Notes: a model not told the origin generated them from the sequence alone. Shown: positions 8,301 to 16,436, counted from the stretch's first letter. The stretch: DNA of 64,000 bases from JBCCTX01 sp039197765 (GCA_039197765.1 JBCCTX010000005.1:1-64000), one strand, 5' to 3'. Program-made: numbers and translations.

Positions 8301-9837
8301 GATCGAGTGGGCTGGAAGAGCCCAATTGAACAGCCTCAGCCATACTAGGGACCCCCTGGCTATTTATAGCAAAGAGCATGTAGTATCCAGGGGGTAGGAC
8401 ATTTGCATTGGGGATACTAAGGGAAAAGGTGCCAGTCCCTACTTTAGTAAAGGAAATGGGAATACGTCTTTGTTCATTGTTATTGCTATGGGTAACGGAA
8501 GACATTCTCAAGAAGGAAAAGGCCGAAATATCATCGCTTCCCGTTACGGTAAGGGAACTATTATAGGAAGCAGATTCAGGTGCCGAAATACTGGGCCTGG
8601 CAGCCAGGCTCCCATCGGAATTAAACAAATAGGGGGGGCTGAAAATCTGCATATCAGAGTGGTTCGCTGCACAGTTACATAGCCCTCCTCCTGCTGTCAG
8701 TATCCGACCATCAGCCATAAGAATAGCTGTGGCATGGTATCGTCGGGGGATGGTCATAGGGGCCAGCAAAGTCCAAGTATTCGTAGATGGATTATAGATT
8801 TCAGGTTCGTATATAGAGCCCGCATCTGTGAAGAGTCCTGCACTAGACGCTCCCCCTATAACTAAGATTTCACCTGTTGGTAAAGCAATGGTATTAGCTA
8901 GGGTTCTGGGTTTATTTAGGTCCGCAATACGCGTTACACTTACATTATTTTCATCGTTGATGTCAATAATATAGGCATTGGGCTTACCGGCAGGACCACT
9001 GTAAGCCCGCGCTCCCCCCAAGGTCATGAGCTTCCCGACATCGTACATGACAGAATTCATATTCATAGAATAGGTGGCATCGCCTCGCTTTCCTACTTCT
9101 GTGAAGGAACCTTCTCCTGATACCTCTATCCAATGCATAGTCTCACCTGGTCCCGCATGGAATACCTTTCCATTTGGAGCTGTCCACAAGTGAGCATGGT
9201 TGTCGATGCGAAAAATACCGCCTCCCTCTGTACTTTGATCATTGCTATTGTATAGCATGGTAGCGGGAATTCCCGGAAGGGCTTTCCAACCCCTTTCTGC
9301 ACCCCAAAGTTCTCCGATCTTATTTTCTAGTCTGCCACCACTCCATGAACCTCCAATAATGAATACGTCACCATTTGCCAAGGTAACTCCTGCATGATAC
9401 CCCCTGGGAACCACCATTTCATCCCCTTTTGTCCAGGTATTGGTAGCGAAATTGAAAAAGGAGGTTTTGGTATTAGAAGCACCTCCAGATACCATAATGG
9501 TTCCATCTGCGAGGTTGTTTATGCCCGGACAGAACATATCGTGTTCGGTTTGGCTGAGTAAGATACTCGACAAGGTCCCATTTTCTCCTCCAGTAGAAGG
9601 ATCAAAAATTTGTGTGTAGGTTTTCCCATCTCCCCAGTCGTTGAATCTTTGGGGAAACTTGGAAGCCCAGAGCAGTACCCTGCCATCTGGTAGATTAGCG
9701 GCGGCAGTACCTACTACTTCAGTGGGTATGACTTCACCCCAGCTGCCCGTTGAGCCGGCATTCTGTGCCCATAAACCCAGAGACGCGTAGAAAAAGCTCA
9801 GGAGCAAAATGAGAGGTATTGAATAAACTTTTTTCAT
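5302..9837 (-). CDS. Secreted galactose-oxidase-family (AA5-like) copper radical oxidase with lectin-like domains and T9SS tail
   Basis: 1511 residues. Signal peptide 1-25, then a seven-bladed Kelch propeller and the C-terminal immunoglobulin-like domain (DUF1929) to about 505. By eye all residues of the galactose oxidase centre are present: Cys103 in EHDMFCPG and Tyr147 in RGYH (the cross-linked pair), Trp165 in GGSWSGG, Tyr367-His368 in RRYHAT, and His450 in THSNNNEQRR. Two DUF642/galactose-binding-like modules follow at about 520-675 and 690-850. Three fucolectin/discoidin-type modules (NLALNxxSxQSSTYGNG) lie at about 865-1010, 1105-1245 and 1260-1405, with an Ig-like linker after the first. 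The final ~80 residues are a type A T9SS sorting domain. Expected reaction: O2-dependent oxidation of an alcohol or aldehyde to give H2O2, at the cell surface or outside the cell. Galactose versus glyoxal preference is not decidable here. Confidence 0.9.
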   Translation of the reverse strand: MKKVYSIPLILLLSFFYASLGLWAQNAGSTGSWGEVIPTEVVGTAAANLPDGRVLLWASKFPQRFNDWGDGKTYTQIFDPSTGGENGTLSSILLSQTEHDMFCPGINNLADGTIMVSGGASNTKTSFFNFATNTWTKGDEMVVPRGYHAGVTLANGDVFIIGGSWSGGRLENKIGELWGAERGWKALPGIPATMLYNSNDQSTEGGGIFRIDNHAHLWTAPNGKVFHAGPGETMHWIEVSGEGSFTEVGKRGDATYSMNMNSVMYDVGKLMTLGGARAYSGPAGKPNAYIIDINDENNVSVTRIADLNKPRTLANTIALPTGEILVIGGASSAGLFTDAGSIYEPEIYNPSTNTWTLLAPMTIPRRYHATAILMADGRILTAGGGLCNCAANHSDMQIFSPPYLFNSDGSLAARPSISAPESASYNSSLTVTGSDDISAFSFLRMSSVTHSNNNEQRRIPISFTKVGTGTFSLSIPNANVLPPGYYMLFAINSQGVPSMAEAVQLGSSSPLDLSGSTACVTENSGFEYMGNGIGFGAFKQYNAGEFFNDFWTVTDASITVHSNFHRNLGRDDNLGGIFHISLASGTIKQTLINLVPGQSYELSLDYAVHDLATIDPSINIRVGTALDESFDASNRGNVSDWLTSTYTFVANAASMELTLQGSATPANGGILVDNIKVCRTGPLIIPSDECVATDNGFEGNFGIPAGGWSTFNAGQPFVGAWSVTEGSVDIHDNTHRNLGLSDGTGGAYHLDMNGTTPGTIQQSLNGLHVGEDYLLSFDYAVHELTNAAVLEIQVGSSLNEVLQASNIGSVDGWLSATYRFTANAETAALTLKGSGGLPYAGVLLDNVEVCKAESENLGCSGPQNLALNKASTQSSTYGNGVASYANDGITTGSSPWSADLQHTQSETQPWWEVDLGQLSDIETVTLYNRSDGIQDRLKDFYILVSPSAFDPTADLSDHLGDNAISQQFFSGAAGAQETLSFSSAGRYVRIQLTGTGILHMAEVEVMGCVAENDPCNGAEPLVINPAGPFLENAGIQQLTASPSGGTWGGAATESGGFDPSAGSGTYTVSYTYTNSGGCTQTVSSEILVNAVVEGCLIPSNLALNRPSRQSSTYGNGQPRFANDGNTQGSSPWSADLQHTTNELQPWWEVDLGSSSQIGQIQLYNRSDGSQDRLQNFYLLVSETPFDPNASLDDHLANPAIIQSFFSGRAGAKELISLNETGRYVRVQLAGSGILHMAEVEVLGCNGLVQTDPCEGLGTSNLALNQNSTQSSTYGNGVPSLANDGNETANSPWSADLQHTQNEFQPWWQVDLGSQGQLETIRIVNRTGGGFDRLKDFYVVVSNTPFDNAATLTEHLENGNIIQVFFSGNAGQEEILPLNTPGRYVRIQLTGAGILHLAEVQVTGCATSSQATRLASPEAAISVPETGIYGDLEKGVITLLPNPASRSVRMLLENEAKDTPVMYGIFTLAGAHIKTIYGGTDQRINIVTLPPGFYLVKAKTPRGDFEAKLLVQ

Positions 9838-9856
9838 AATTACGATCGTTGCAGAA

Positions 9857-10324
9857 TTACCGATATCCTTCCATTTTCATCTCCAAGGAAAGCTCATCTG
9901 TAGTTCCGTAATGGTTAATGGCCAAATCAAGTTTCCATACGCCTTGCTGGTTGGGATCGATAAAACCAATAATGTATTTACCATCTGCGCACAGGGGAAA
10001 TACAGGTGCCATGTAAGCTAGTTTTATAGATTTTTTTCCCTTTCGATAAGCATCTAACTCAACCTCTGCGAAGTTGACAGGAGACTGGTTTTTGTCCAGT
10101 ATTTGAACGAACCAATGGTACTCCTCATCGCCTTCCTCAGGCTTTTTTACATAAAATACCCGGCCTTGAAACTGGCCACTTTTGGAAAAACGAAATAAAG
10201 CCTCTTCCCAAGGATTTTCATGCGCGAGTTGAACCTGGGTTTTGTCCTTGTTTTGACCGTATCCAATGGATTGGATGAAAAAACATAGAAGGATGAGAAA
10301 TATAGTGTGTATGTGAATGTTCAT
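9857..10324 (-). CDS. Small exported protein, YtkA/FixH-like beta-sandwich, partner of the copper oxidase
   Basis: 155 residues with a signal peptide ending SIGYGQ, then a single beta-rich domain. The pattern PVNFAEVELDAYRKG, AYMAPVFPLCADGKYII and PNQQGVWKLDLAI resembles the YtkA-like/FixH-like periplasmic fold, in which a xxP.F...GdG.Y strand pair precedes a GxW.L.. strand. It ends 19 bp before the oxidase start, so the two are surely cotranscribed. YtkA-like domains are often found beside copper proteins, but there is no evident Cys/Met/His copper cluster here (a single Cys). A role in maturation or export of the oxidase is inference. Confidence 0.65.
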   Translation of the reverse strand: MNIHIHTIFLILLCFFIQSIGYGQNKDKTQVQLAHENPWEEALFRFSKSGQFQGRVFYVKKPEEGDEEYHWFVQILDKNQSPVNFAEVELDAYRKGKKSIKLAYMAPVFPLCADGKYIIGFIDPNQQGVWKLDLAINHYGTTDELSLEMKMEGYR

Positions 10325-10814
10325 TGACCTTTAGAATATTAAAAGGACCTATATGACTCATAGTGAATCTGAGAAGCCTGTTAGCCTGAAAAGGTGGGAA
10401 ATAGTGTGCAGCTACTTCCGATAATTGCAAAGATAAGAAAATTGTAAATTATGTATAGAATTTTGATTAAAATATTTTTTTGAAAAACTTAATGGCCTTA
10501 AATACTAGAGAGAGAAAAACAGGCTCTTAGGTGTAAGAAGTCTCTTAAAATTAATTGAGTACTACAGCTGGTAGCGAGTTGGATCTTGGAAAAGGAAAGA
10601 GGTCTCCCCGAAGCATGAGAAAACCCCTTTCTGCACATCAAATGGTTTGAATTACACTTCACTTTTCAGGAAAATCTACTGATTTACTTTACCTTACTGA
10701 GTTGATTCAAAGGTAAATAAGAAATTATAAGGAAATTATGATCTAGATCATAATCACCCGATTTGTTTATTACTACCTCAGGACCTAGTGCTTACTGACA
10801 GATAAAATGGAACC
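10325..10814. other. Intergenic region upstream of the oxidase operon, 490 bp
   Basis: No coding frame that I can support. It must contain the promoter of the exported-protein/oxidase operon. It also holds a perfect 20-bp palindrome (listed separately) and, at about 10637-10646, CATCAAATGG, whose complement matches the core of the repeats found upstream of the hybrid kinase. Confidence 0.55.
10735..10754. promoter_or_regulatory. Perfect 20-bp palindrome (ATTATGATCT / AGATCATAAT)
   Basis: A dyad with no spacer and no T-run, about 60 bp beyond the end of the broken kinase and 410 bp upstream of the exported-protein gene. The form suits a homodimeric DNA-binding protein better than a terminator. 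The regulator is unknown. Confidence 0.45.
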
Positions 10815-11255
10815 TTAAACCAAAGGTCTTAGGCACTCACTCGGGTACAAGCCGAAGCGCTCTTTAAATTTTTTCGAAAAATTTCGGATGTCTTTTAAGC
10901 CCACTAAAAGACAAACGGCCTTTACAGATTGGTATTCCCCGATTTCCAGCATTCTGCGAGCCTCCCAGTAGCGAAGTTCTTGGATATATCTTAGTTCTTC
11001 ATTGAATTGAAAGATAACCCGCTTTAGTTCTAGCTTTTGCGCAGTTGCTAATCCCTCTGTTAGATAAATAGTCAGTTTTTCTAAAGGAAGTTCGCTTTCT
11101 TCTCTAATTTTTAAAAAGTAGTGGGTCAGGGTAGCACTATCCACGAGTTCTTCAACGGGTATATCTTAAGAGAGGGTAAGGGTATCGACGGGTTGGGCAA
11201 AGTAATAGGGGAGCGTTAGAAGGAGATAACAAACATAAACGCCAAAGTATTTCAT
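10815..11255 (-). pseudogene. Collapsed paralogue of the neighbouring hybrid kinase (N-terminus joined to AraC HTH)
   Basis: From the ATG at 11255 the frame reads a signal peptide (MKYFGVYVCYLLLTLPYYFAQ) and meets a TAA at 11168-11166. It then continues as a segment matching the first ~75 residues of the adjacent hybrid kinase (PVEELVDSATLTHYF and GLATAQKLELKRVIFQF against the kinase's SPEELGTLPSLQNYY and GLVAAQKLGANELILNF). At ELRY it jumps straight into the last ~50 residues of the kinase's AraC-type domain (YWEARRMLEIGEYQSVKAVC). All TPR, transmembrane, HisKA, ATPase and receiver sequence is missing. Together with the in-frame stop this is a decayed tandem duplicate. A 109-residue peptide from 11144 could still be translated. 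Confidence 0.82.
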
Positions 11256-11286
11256 GTTGATTCTAGCTATAGGGTACAAAACGGAT

Positions 11287-14226
11287 TTAATTAGGCTGTT
11301 TAATGCATTCGCTGGGATACAGGCCAAAACGCTCCTTGAATTTTCGGGAAAAGTTTCGGATGTCTTTTAGGCCTACAGAGAGGCAAACGGCTTTCACGGA
11401 TTGATATTCGCCGGTTTCCAGCATTCGACGAGCTTCCCAGTACCGAATTTCTTGGATGAACTTTTTTGCGGTGAGTCCAGTAGTAGCCTTTATTTTTCGA
11501 TTGAGATTTTTTGCACTCATATCACTCAGCTGAGCAATTTGTTCTACGGTTAAATCGAAGTTCGATATTAAAGGAAAGATGATTTTTTCGATTTCTACCA
11601 ACCAGTTCTGATCATTGGTGGAGAGCGGTATGTCGCTTTTAGGGGAGGGGAAAAGGCTTGTAAAATCCTCTTTTTCCTCTTGTCTTTGCAGTAACTCTCT
11701 AATTCTGGTTTTTAGGACCTCCGAATCAATAGGTTTCGTAAGGTAATCATCCAACCCAATTCGAAGAGCCTTGATTTGATCGGACATGAGGTTGCGCGCG
11801 GTCAACATCAGTAAGGGGATCTTGCTGTATTCTTCTGAGGCTCGAAGAAAATAAGCCAATTTGAGGCCATTCATATCAGGCATCATCCAATCGGTCAGGA
11901 TGAGGGCGGGCCTGTATTTCTTTAGGTGTTCGATGGCTTCATACCCATTATGTACAAATTTTAGGTAGTATTCATTAGATAAAATGGTATTCAAGTAATT
12001 GCAGAAATCCCTATTGTCTTCCACAACAAGGAGGTGTAAAGCCTTTTCGGGGATGCGTTCATCTCGTATTTTTGGGTGTAAGGGCAAATCTGGCTTTGAC
12101 TGAGGAAATTGATAAAGTTGAATATTTTCCTCTAGTTGGACAGGGGATGGTTGAGGAAGGTATAAGGAAAACATGCTACCTTTTCCTAAGCTACTTCTTA
12201 CCCGAATTTCTCCTCCAAGCAATTCGGAATACTCTTTGCAGATTGCCAACCCTAATCCAAATCCCCCCTCATCCTCTACGAGACTAGATTGGTAATATCG
12301 GTCAAATATTCTTGGAAGTTCCTCTTCGGGAATTCCCCGGCCCGTATCCTCAAAAGATAGTTCATAGAAACCTTGCGGATCTTCTGCGAAGGTTATCGAA
12401 ATACTACCGTTTGACGGAGTGAATTTAATAGCATTGGTAAATAAGTTTTTAACGATTGTTTCTACTTTTTCTACATCAGAAAAAATGGGGTTGACCGTCT
12501 CAGGCCAATCAGGAGTTTGAACGTTTACAGTCTTTTGTAGGGTAAGAAATTCGTGCTCGCGGAGCACAAACCGTACCAGTTCAAGCAGCGAAAACCAAAC
12601 GGGATTAGAGGAAGGCTTTAGCGTTGCTGAAGAACTAATCTCCAGTATTTGAGAGGTGGATTCGGATAAGTGGATACTGTTGCGAATGATTATTTCAAGT
12701 GGCTCTTCCGCGAAATCAGGTAATCCCGTGTTGGCCTGGAGGTGTTTTCCCAAGCCTTGAATTACATTTAAAGGCGTTTGAAATTCGTGGGCAATATTGG
12801 TAAAGAGCCGGGATTTTTCCTCGTCCACTTGATGGAGACGTTTGGCCTGTTCAGCTATTACTTGTTGATCTTCAATATTTAGCTTGAGCAACCGGTTTTT
12901 TGCATTTATTTGGCGGTATAAAAATACAAGTAACAGGGCAAGTAAGAATAAGAGAATGAATAAAACGAGAAATATTAGGGTAAGTCTTGCTTGGTTAGTT
13001 TGTTCCTTTTCCAAGCGATCGATCCTATTTTCTTTCTCTATGGCATCAAGGCGTTCCTTGGAGTAGGCAGATAATTTAACCCGCTGTGTTTTAAGCTCTT
13101 CGATTTGTAGCTCTTTGTACTTTTTGGTGTAAAATAAGCCATTCTTTAAGTCTCCGATTGCTTCATAATAGCTTGAAAGTAATTCAGCGTATTCTAGGTT
13201 GTTAACTGTATCTATGACATCAAGGGGCGTATCGAGCAGGGATTTAGCGGTTTGGAAATCTTCCGTTTTGATAGCATATAGGATATCCATAAGATACTTA
13301 GAGTCTGCACTGTATATGTTCGATGCATCAAGTTTTTGATAATAAATTTTGGCACTATCTAGTTTCTCTTCTAATAAGAAATACTGGGTAAGTGCGAAGT
13401 ACAGGTCGCTTCGGATAGACACAACCTCAAAAGAAGGGTCCGCAGTATCTTCTTCAGCGAGTGTTAGGTTCTCAATCAACTGCTGACTGTATAAGTGAAT
13501 GGAATCTTTTTCCTCTAATTCAATGAAACAGTATAGCGTAGTATTGTAAAGACCTGCTAGGCTTAAATAACGTTGAGTGCCCTCCAACTCCTGAATGAAG
13601 GGTTTTGAAAGGTACAAGTATGTCAAGGCTTCCTTAGCCTCCCCTAGAAATAGGTAACACAGACTCATGTTATTATATACCTCCTCAATAAGCCGCGTGT
13701 AGGCTGGAAGGTACTTTTCCTTGTAGGCAAGTGCCAAAAGATATTGATCGATTGCTTCAAGAAATCTGCCTTGATAGATAAAGTTGGTAGCTAGAGAAAT
13801 ATGTGATTCAAGAACTTCTTCTTCAGAGGGCATTAATTCTGCTACCTCTAGGCGAATACGATTGTACGCCTCAGCTTCTTCATATTTGCTCAATCCAATG
13901 GAGAGAAATTCTAAATCAATGGCAAAATTCAAGATGAGTTCATTGGCTCCGAGTTTCTGGGCTGCTACAAGTCCAGTACGATTTAGACTTTCTAGCTCTT
14001 CTGAAGAGAGTTTACTTCCCTCATTTCTAAGGTTATTATAATAGTTTTGTAAGGAAGGGAGAGTTCCTAACTCCTCTGGGCTAATAGCCGATAATTTGCT
14101 AATACTATCAGGCGCTTGGGCTAGGGTCTGATTTACATAGCAGGAGAAAAAAAACAGGAGAAATACAATTAATTGCAGGTCCCGGACACTCCTTTGTTTG
14201 TCCGCCTTAGCACTTTGCGATCTCAT
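11287..14226 (-). CDS. Hybrid sensor histidine kinase / response regulator with AraC-type DNA-binding output
   Basis: 979 residues: signal sequence 1-36; a long TPR-like helical sensor region (about 50-390); coiled coil; transmembrane helix about 416-437; HisKA with His480 in AHEFQTPLN; ATPase with N-box NLFTNAIKF, G1 DTGRGI and G2 GFGLGLAI; receiver about 732-845 with acidic pair VVEDN, phospho-acceptor Asp779 in LTDWMMPDMNG and Lys831 in YLTKP; and a C-terminal AraC-type double HTH about 880-975. This one-protein two-component layout resembles Bacteroidota HTCS regulators, but with a TPR sensor instead of a beta-propeller. It probably senses a signal at the envelope and binds DNA from the inner membrane. 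The oxidase operon downstream on the same strand is a plausible but unproven target. Confidence 0.93.
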   Translation of the reverse strand: MRSQSAKADKQRSVRDLQLIVFLLFFFSCYVNQTLAQAPDSISKLSAISPEELGTLPSLQNYYNNLRNEGSKLSSEELESLNRTGLVAAQKLGANELILNFAIDLEFLSIGLSKYEEAEAYNRIRLEVAELMPSEEEVLESHISLATNFIYQGRFLEAIDQYLLALAYKEKYLPAYTRLIEEVYNNMSLCYLFLGEAKEALTYLYLSKPFIQELEGTQRYLSLAGLYNTTLYCFIELEEKDSIHLYSQQLIENLTLAEEDTADPSFEVVSIRSDLYFALTQYFLLEEKLDSAKIYYQKLDASNIYSADSKYLMDILYAIKTEDFQTAKSLLDTPLDVIDTVNNLEYAELLSSYYEAIGDLKNGLFYTKKYKELQIEELKTQRVKLSAYSKERLDAIEKENRIDRLEKEQTNQARLTLIFLVLFILLFLLALLLVFLYRQINAKNRLLKLNIEDQQVIAEQAKRLHQVDEEKSRLFTNIAHEFQTPLNVIQGLGKHLQANTGLPDFAEEPLEIIIRNSIHLSESTSQILEISSSATLKPSSNPVWFSLLELVRFVLREHEFLTLQKTVNVQTPDWPETVNPIFSDVEKVETIVKNLFTNAIKFTPSNGSISITFAEDPQGFYELSFEDTGRGIPEEELPRIFDRYYQSSLVEDEGGFGLGLAICKEYSELLGGEIRVRSSLGKGSMFSLYLPQPSPVQLEENIQLYQFPQSKPDLPLHPKIRDERIPEKALHLLVVEDNRDFCNYLNTILSNEYYLKFVHNGYEAIEHLKKYRPALILTDWMMPDMNGLKLAYFLRASEEYSKIPLLMLTARNLMSDQIKALRIGLDDYLTKPIDSEVLKTRIRELLQRQEEKEDFTSLFPSPKSDIPLSTNDQNWLVEIEKIIFPLISNFDLTVEQIAQLSDMSAKNLNRKIKATTGLTAKKFIQEIRYWEARRMLETGEYQSVKAVCLSVGLKDIRNFSRKFKERFGLYPSECIKQPN

Positions 14227-14700
14227 AAAGAGTTAAAATATGTTTCAGATAAATCTAGATGGCTTTACTGTCCGGTTCATCACACCATTTGTCCATTTGA
14301 TGGCATAGGATTGCAGCTTACTTTCTCATAAGTTAAATACTTTTTATGATAATTGTAATTTTTTTTAGTTATTTATTTTATTAAAAATTATAAACTAAAT
14401 CCCGTTTTAATATATACGAGGTTTGTGTAGTGTAATAATTAGGATTTACCAGTTTCTTTAGTGCCGCTTAATATCTTACCCTTCCTTTCAGAATAGGTTC
14501 AACTTGGCCCAAACGATGTATCCTCAAACATACAATAATCAGTTTGATCATACCAGTTGTCCATTTCATACCCCCTGATCTATTTCTTTTCGCCCTATTT
14601 AATCGTGAAATTTGTAAGCATAAGTAATTTGTGTCGAATGGCTATTTTATAGTTTATAGTATATCGAATACAAATATTGCACGTCAAAATGAATTGAGCT
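14227..14700. other. Divergent intergenic region, 474 bp, very AT-rich
   Basis: Lies between the hybrid kinase and the Crp/Fnr gene and has no open frame of note. It contains a long A/T tract around 14340-14420 and two copies of an 18-bp direct repeat (listed separately), so it is probably a regulatory region serving both genes. Confidence 0.6.
14284..14569 (+). repeat. Two-copy 18-bp direct repeat ACCAnTTGTCCATTTnAT
   Basis: Copies at 14284-14301 and 14552-14569 agree at 16 of 18 positions and point the same way, one near each divergent gene. The arrangement suggests binding sites for a shared regulator, possibly the AraC-type domain of the hybrid kinase. That assignment is inference. Confidence 0.5.
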
Positions 14701-15288
14701 ATGGTAGCTGAACATCTCTTGCAATCCTATGGAGCAGTTAGGAAACAAATTGGAAAAGGAGAATTGCTGTACCAAGAGGGGGATAGTCCTTGTTTTTATT
14801 ACCAGATAGTTGCAGGACTAATCAGGGTGAATAACTATAGCGAAGGGGGGAAAGAGACTATTCAAGGAATATACAAGCAAAATGAAAGTCTTGGGGTAGC
14901 TGCTCTTCTAGGAAATTTTCCCATTTCAGCGAATGCCATAGCAGAAACTGATACAGAGCTTATCTGTTTGGGAAAGCGAGGCTTTCTTAGATTGCTGGCA
15001 GATAGGGCAGATGTCAGTAATCACTTGCTGAAAGAACTCTCTAAGCGTATGCATTTTGATGCCATGCTGCTGAAAGAGATGAAAAGCTCTACTGCGGAAA
15101 AACAAGTGCTTACCCTACTGAATTTGCTCAAAAAGAATGCTGGGAAGGATGGGGATTATCAAGTTGACATTACCCGGCAGACTATTGGTAATTTCATCGG
15201 CTTGAGGGTAGAAACTGTCATTCGAATATTGAGAAAACTAGAAAGAGATGGGAAAGTGAGAATTTGTGAACGCAAGCTATATGTCTAA
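14701..15288 (+). CDS. Crp/Fnr-family transcriptional regulator
   Basis: 195 residues: a cyclic-nucleotide-binding-type beta-roll at about 10-120 (GELLYQEGDSPCFYYQIVAG) and a C-terminal winged helix at about 145-195, with recognition region ITRQTIGNFIGLRVETVIRIL. There is no N-terminal Cys cluster of the kind that carries the FNR iron-sulfur centre. Cytoplasmic DNA-binding protein; the effector is unknown. It runs divergently from the hybrid kinase across a long AT-rich spacer. Confidence 0.92.
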   Translation: MVAEHLLQSYGAVRKQIGKGELLYQEGDSPCFYYQIVAGLIRVNNYSEGGKETIQGIYKQNESLGVAALLGNFPISANAIAETDTELICLGKRGFLRLLADRADVSNHLLKELSKRMHFDAMLLKEMKSSTAEKQVLTLLNLLKKNAGKDGDYQVDITRQTIGNFIGLRVETVIRILRKLERDGKVRICERKLYV

Positions 15289-15439
15289 ATCCGTTTAGGG
15301 CTGGGAGGCGAATCAGGGATTTTGTCAGCTGCTTGAAGTTGCTCAATCTTCTTTAGGTTATTATGAAAATAACAATATAGGTTCGCTTCCTCTCCTTATG
15401 TAATTAGTTAAATAAAATTAGCTGCACACGAAAAATATT

Positions 15440-15784
15440 ATGCGCATATTTTTAAGGAGTTCCCAAGTATTCTATGGGAAATCTTGGTCCTTGAGGATCT
15501 CTTGTCTTGGTGAGTTAGGGTTCTGTTGCCAAATAGTATTAGTCATTTGGACCCTAATTGTTAACGGGAACTTCCTCAGTATCCAAACGTCTCAAAGACT
15601 TCAAGGAACGGCAAATGCAGTGCGTATTCAGGTCGAAAATGGTGTTTTTACGGGTAATGCCCGCGCTACAAACGTACCCCCAGGATATGACGGAATAGGT
15701 TTCATAGGGTATATGACGACCACTGGAAGTGAGGTAACCCTTCAAACAAATGTTTCTTCGGGAAGTTATACCCTTCAAAAATAA
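15440..15784 (+). pseudogene. Fragment of a CBM6/CBM35-like carbohydrate-binding protein
   Basis: The last ~50 codons resemble the first half of a CBM6/CBM35 beta-sandwich: an (A/V)EN-G-x-x-xG opening (QVENGVFTGNARATN), a central GYDGIGFIGYM, and GSEVTLQTNVSSGSYTLQ, which matches the usual GxxVxFxVNxxxxGxYxL strand pair. The frame stops there, so the second half of the module and any catalytic partner are absent. The first ~55 codons look like non-protein translation (Cys/Trp/Leu mixture without a proper signal peptide). I read this as a truncated remnant; expression is doubtful. Confidence 0.5.
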
Positions 15785-15922
15785 ATAATACGAGCGACTG
15801 AATAGCCAAACAGTCGCTTGTTGTCATTTATCGATGGCTGCGGTGCACTCATCGGAAAAGGGCCTCCGAAGCGCTTGAATTACCCCAACTTTGTACTGTC
15901 AAACGAATTAAACAGTACAAAA

Positions 15923-16273
15923 ATGAGAAACTTTACAGCACTTTTCTTCGCTTGCTTCCTCACACTCTCAGCCTTTGCTAATTCAACTACCAGTCCTGCT
16001 CAAATTCAAAATTCAAGCGAAGAAATTGTCCTTGTTTCCCATGTAGATTTCAATAAAATGTTAAACATGGTGATACTTGATACAGAAGTAGAAGGATTCA
16101 CCCTAAAGCTTGAAGACCACAATGGAAACGAGATATTCAGAACTCAGGTAAGAACAGGTGATTCAGAAGTCGTCGAAATCGATCTTTCAGACATCGATGG
16201 AGGAACCTATCAACTGAAGTTTGAAGGAAAGGATACCGAGCAGACCGAAAGTGTGATAGTTCCCTATAACTAG
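15923..16273 (+). CDS. Small secreted beta-sandwich protein (DUF3244-like)
   Basis: 116 residues starting MRNFTALFFACFLTLSAFA, a clear signal peptide. A single domain follows with strands GFTLKLEDHNGNEIFRTQV, VVEIDLSDIDGGTYQLKFEG and a short C-terminal strand. The arrangement resembles small DUF3244/T9SS-tail-like sandwiches of Bacteroidota, where 'dl..l..GtYxl.f' is typical, but it lacks a further secreted domain. I start at 15923; the TTG-initiated extension back to 15818 would hide the signal peptide. A -7-like CAACTTTG sits at 15886-15893 (one mismatch to TAnnTTTG). Function unknown. Confidence 0.72.
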   Translation: MRNFTALFFACFLTLSAFANSTTSPAQIQNSSEEIVLVSHVDFNKMLNMVILDTEVEGFTLKLEDHNGNEIFRTQVRTGDSEVVEIDLSDIDGGTYQLKFEGKDTEQTESVIVPYN

Positions 16274-16405
16274 TACATGGTTTATTAGTCCATAGTCCAC
16301 AGCCGGGACTTTAGTTTAGACCGCCAATACTCCCAACTATTGACCGTGGACCAAACTACTATCTAACCCCCCCCAAAAAAACTATTTGTTACTGTTTTTT
16401 TGACT

Positions 16406-16436
16406 AAGGCCTCTCCTATGGAGAGGTTTCCTTTTG
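16406..16436 (+). terminator. Probable terminator, 7-bp stem CCTCTCC/GGAGAGG
   Basis: Stem 16410-16416 with 16420-16426, 3-nt loop, followed by a T-rich stretch (TTTCCTTTTGT). It lies about 135 bp past the small secreted protein. The T-run is interrupted, so confidence is moderate. Confidence 0.5.

Noticed and set aside
15554..15778. Minus-strand open frame of 74 codons
   Set aside because: Antisense to the CBM-like fragment; no features of its own.
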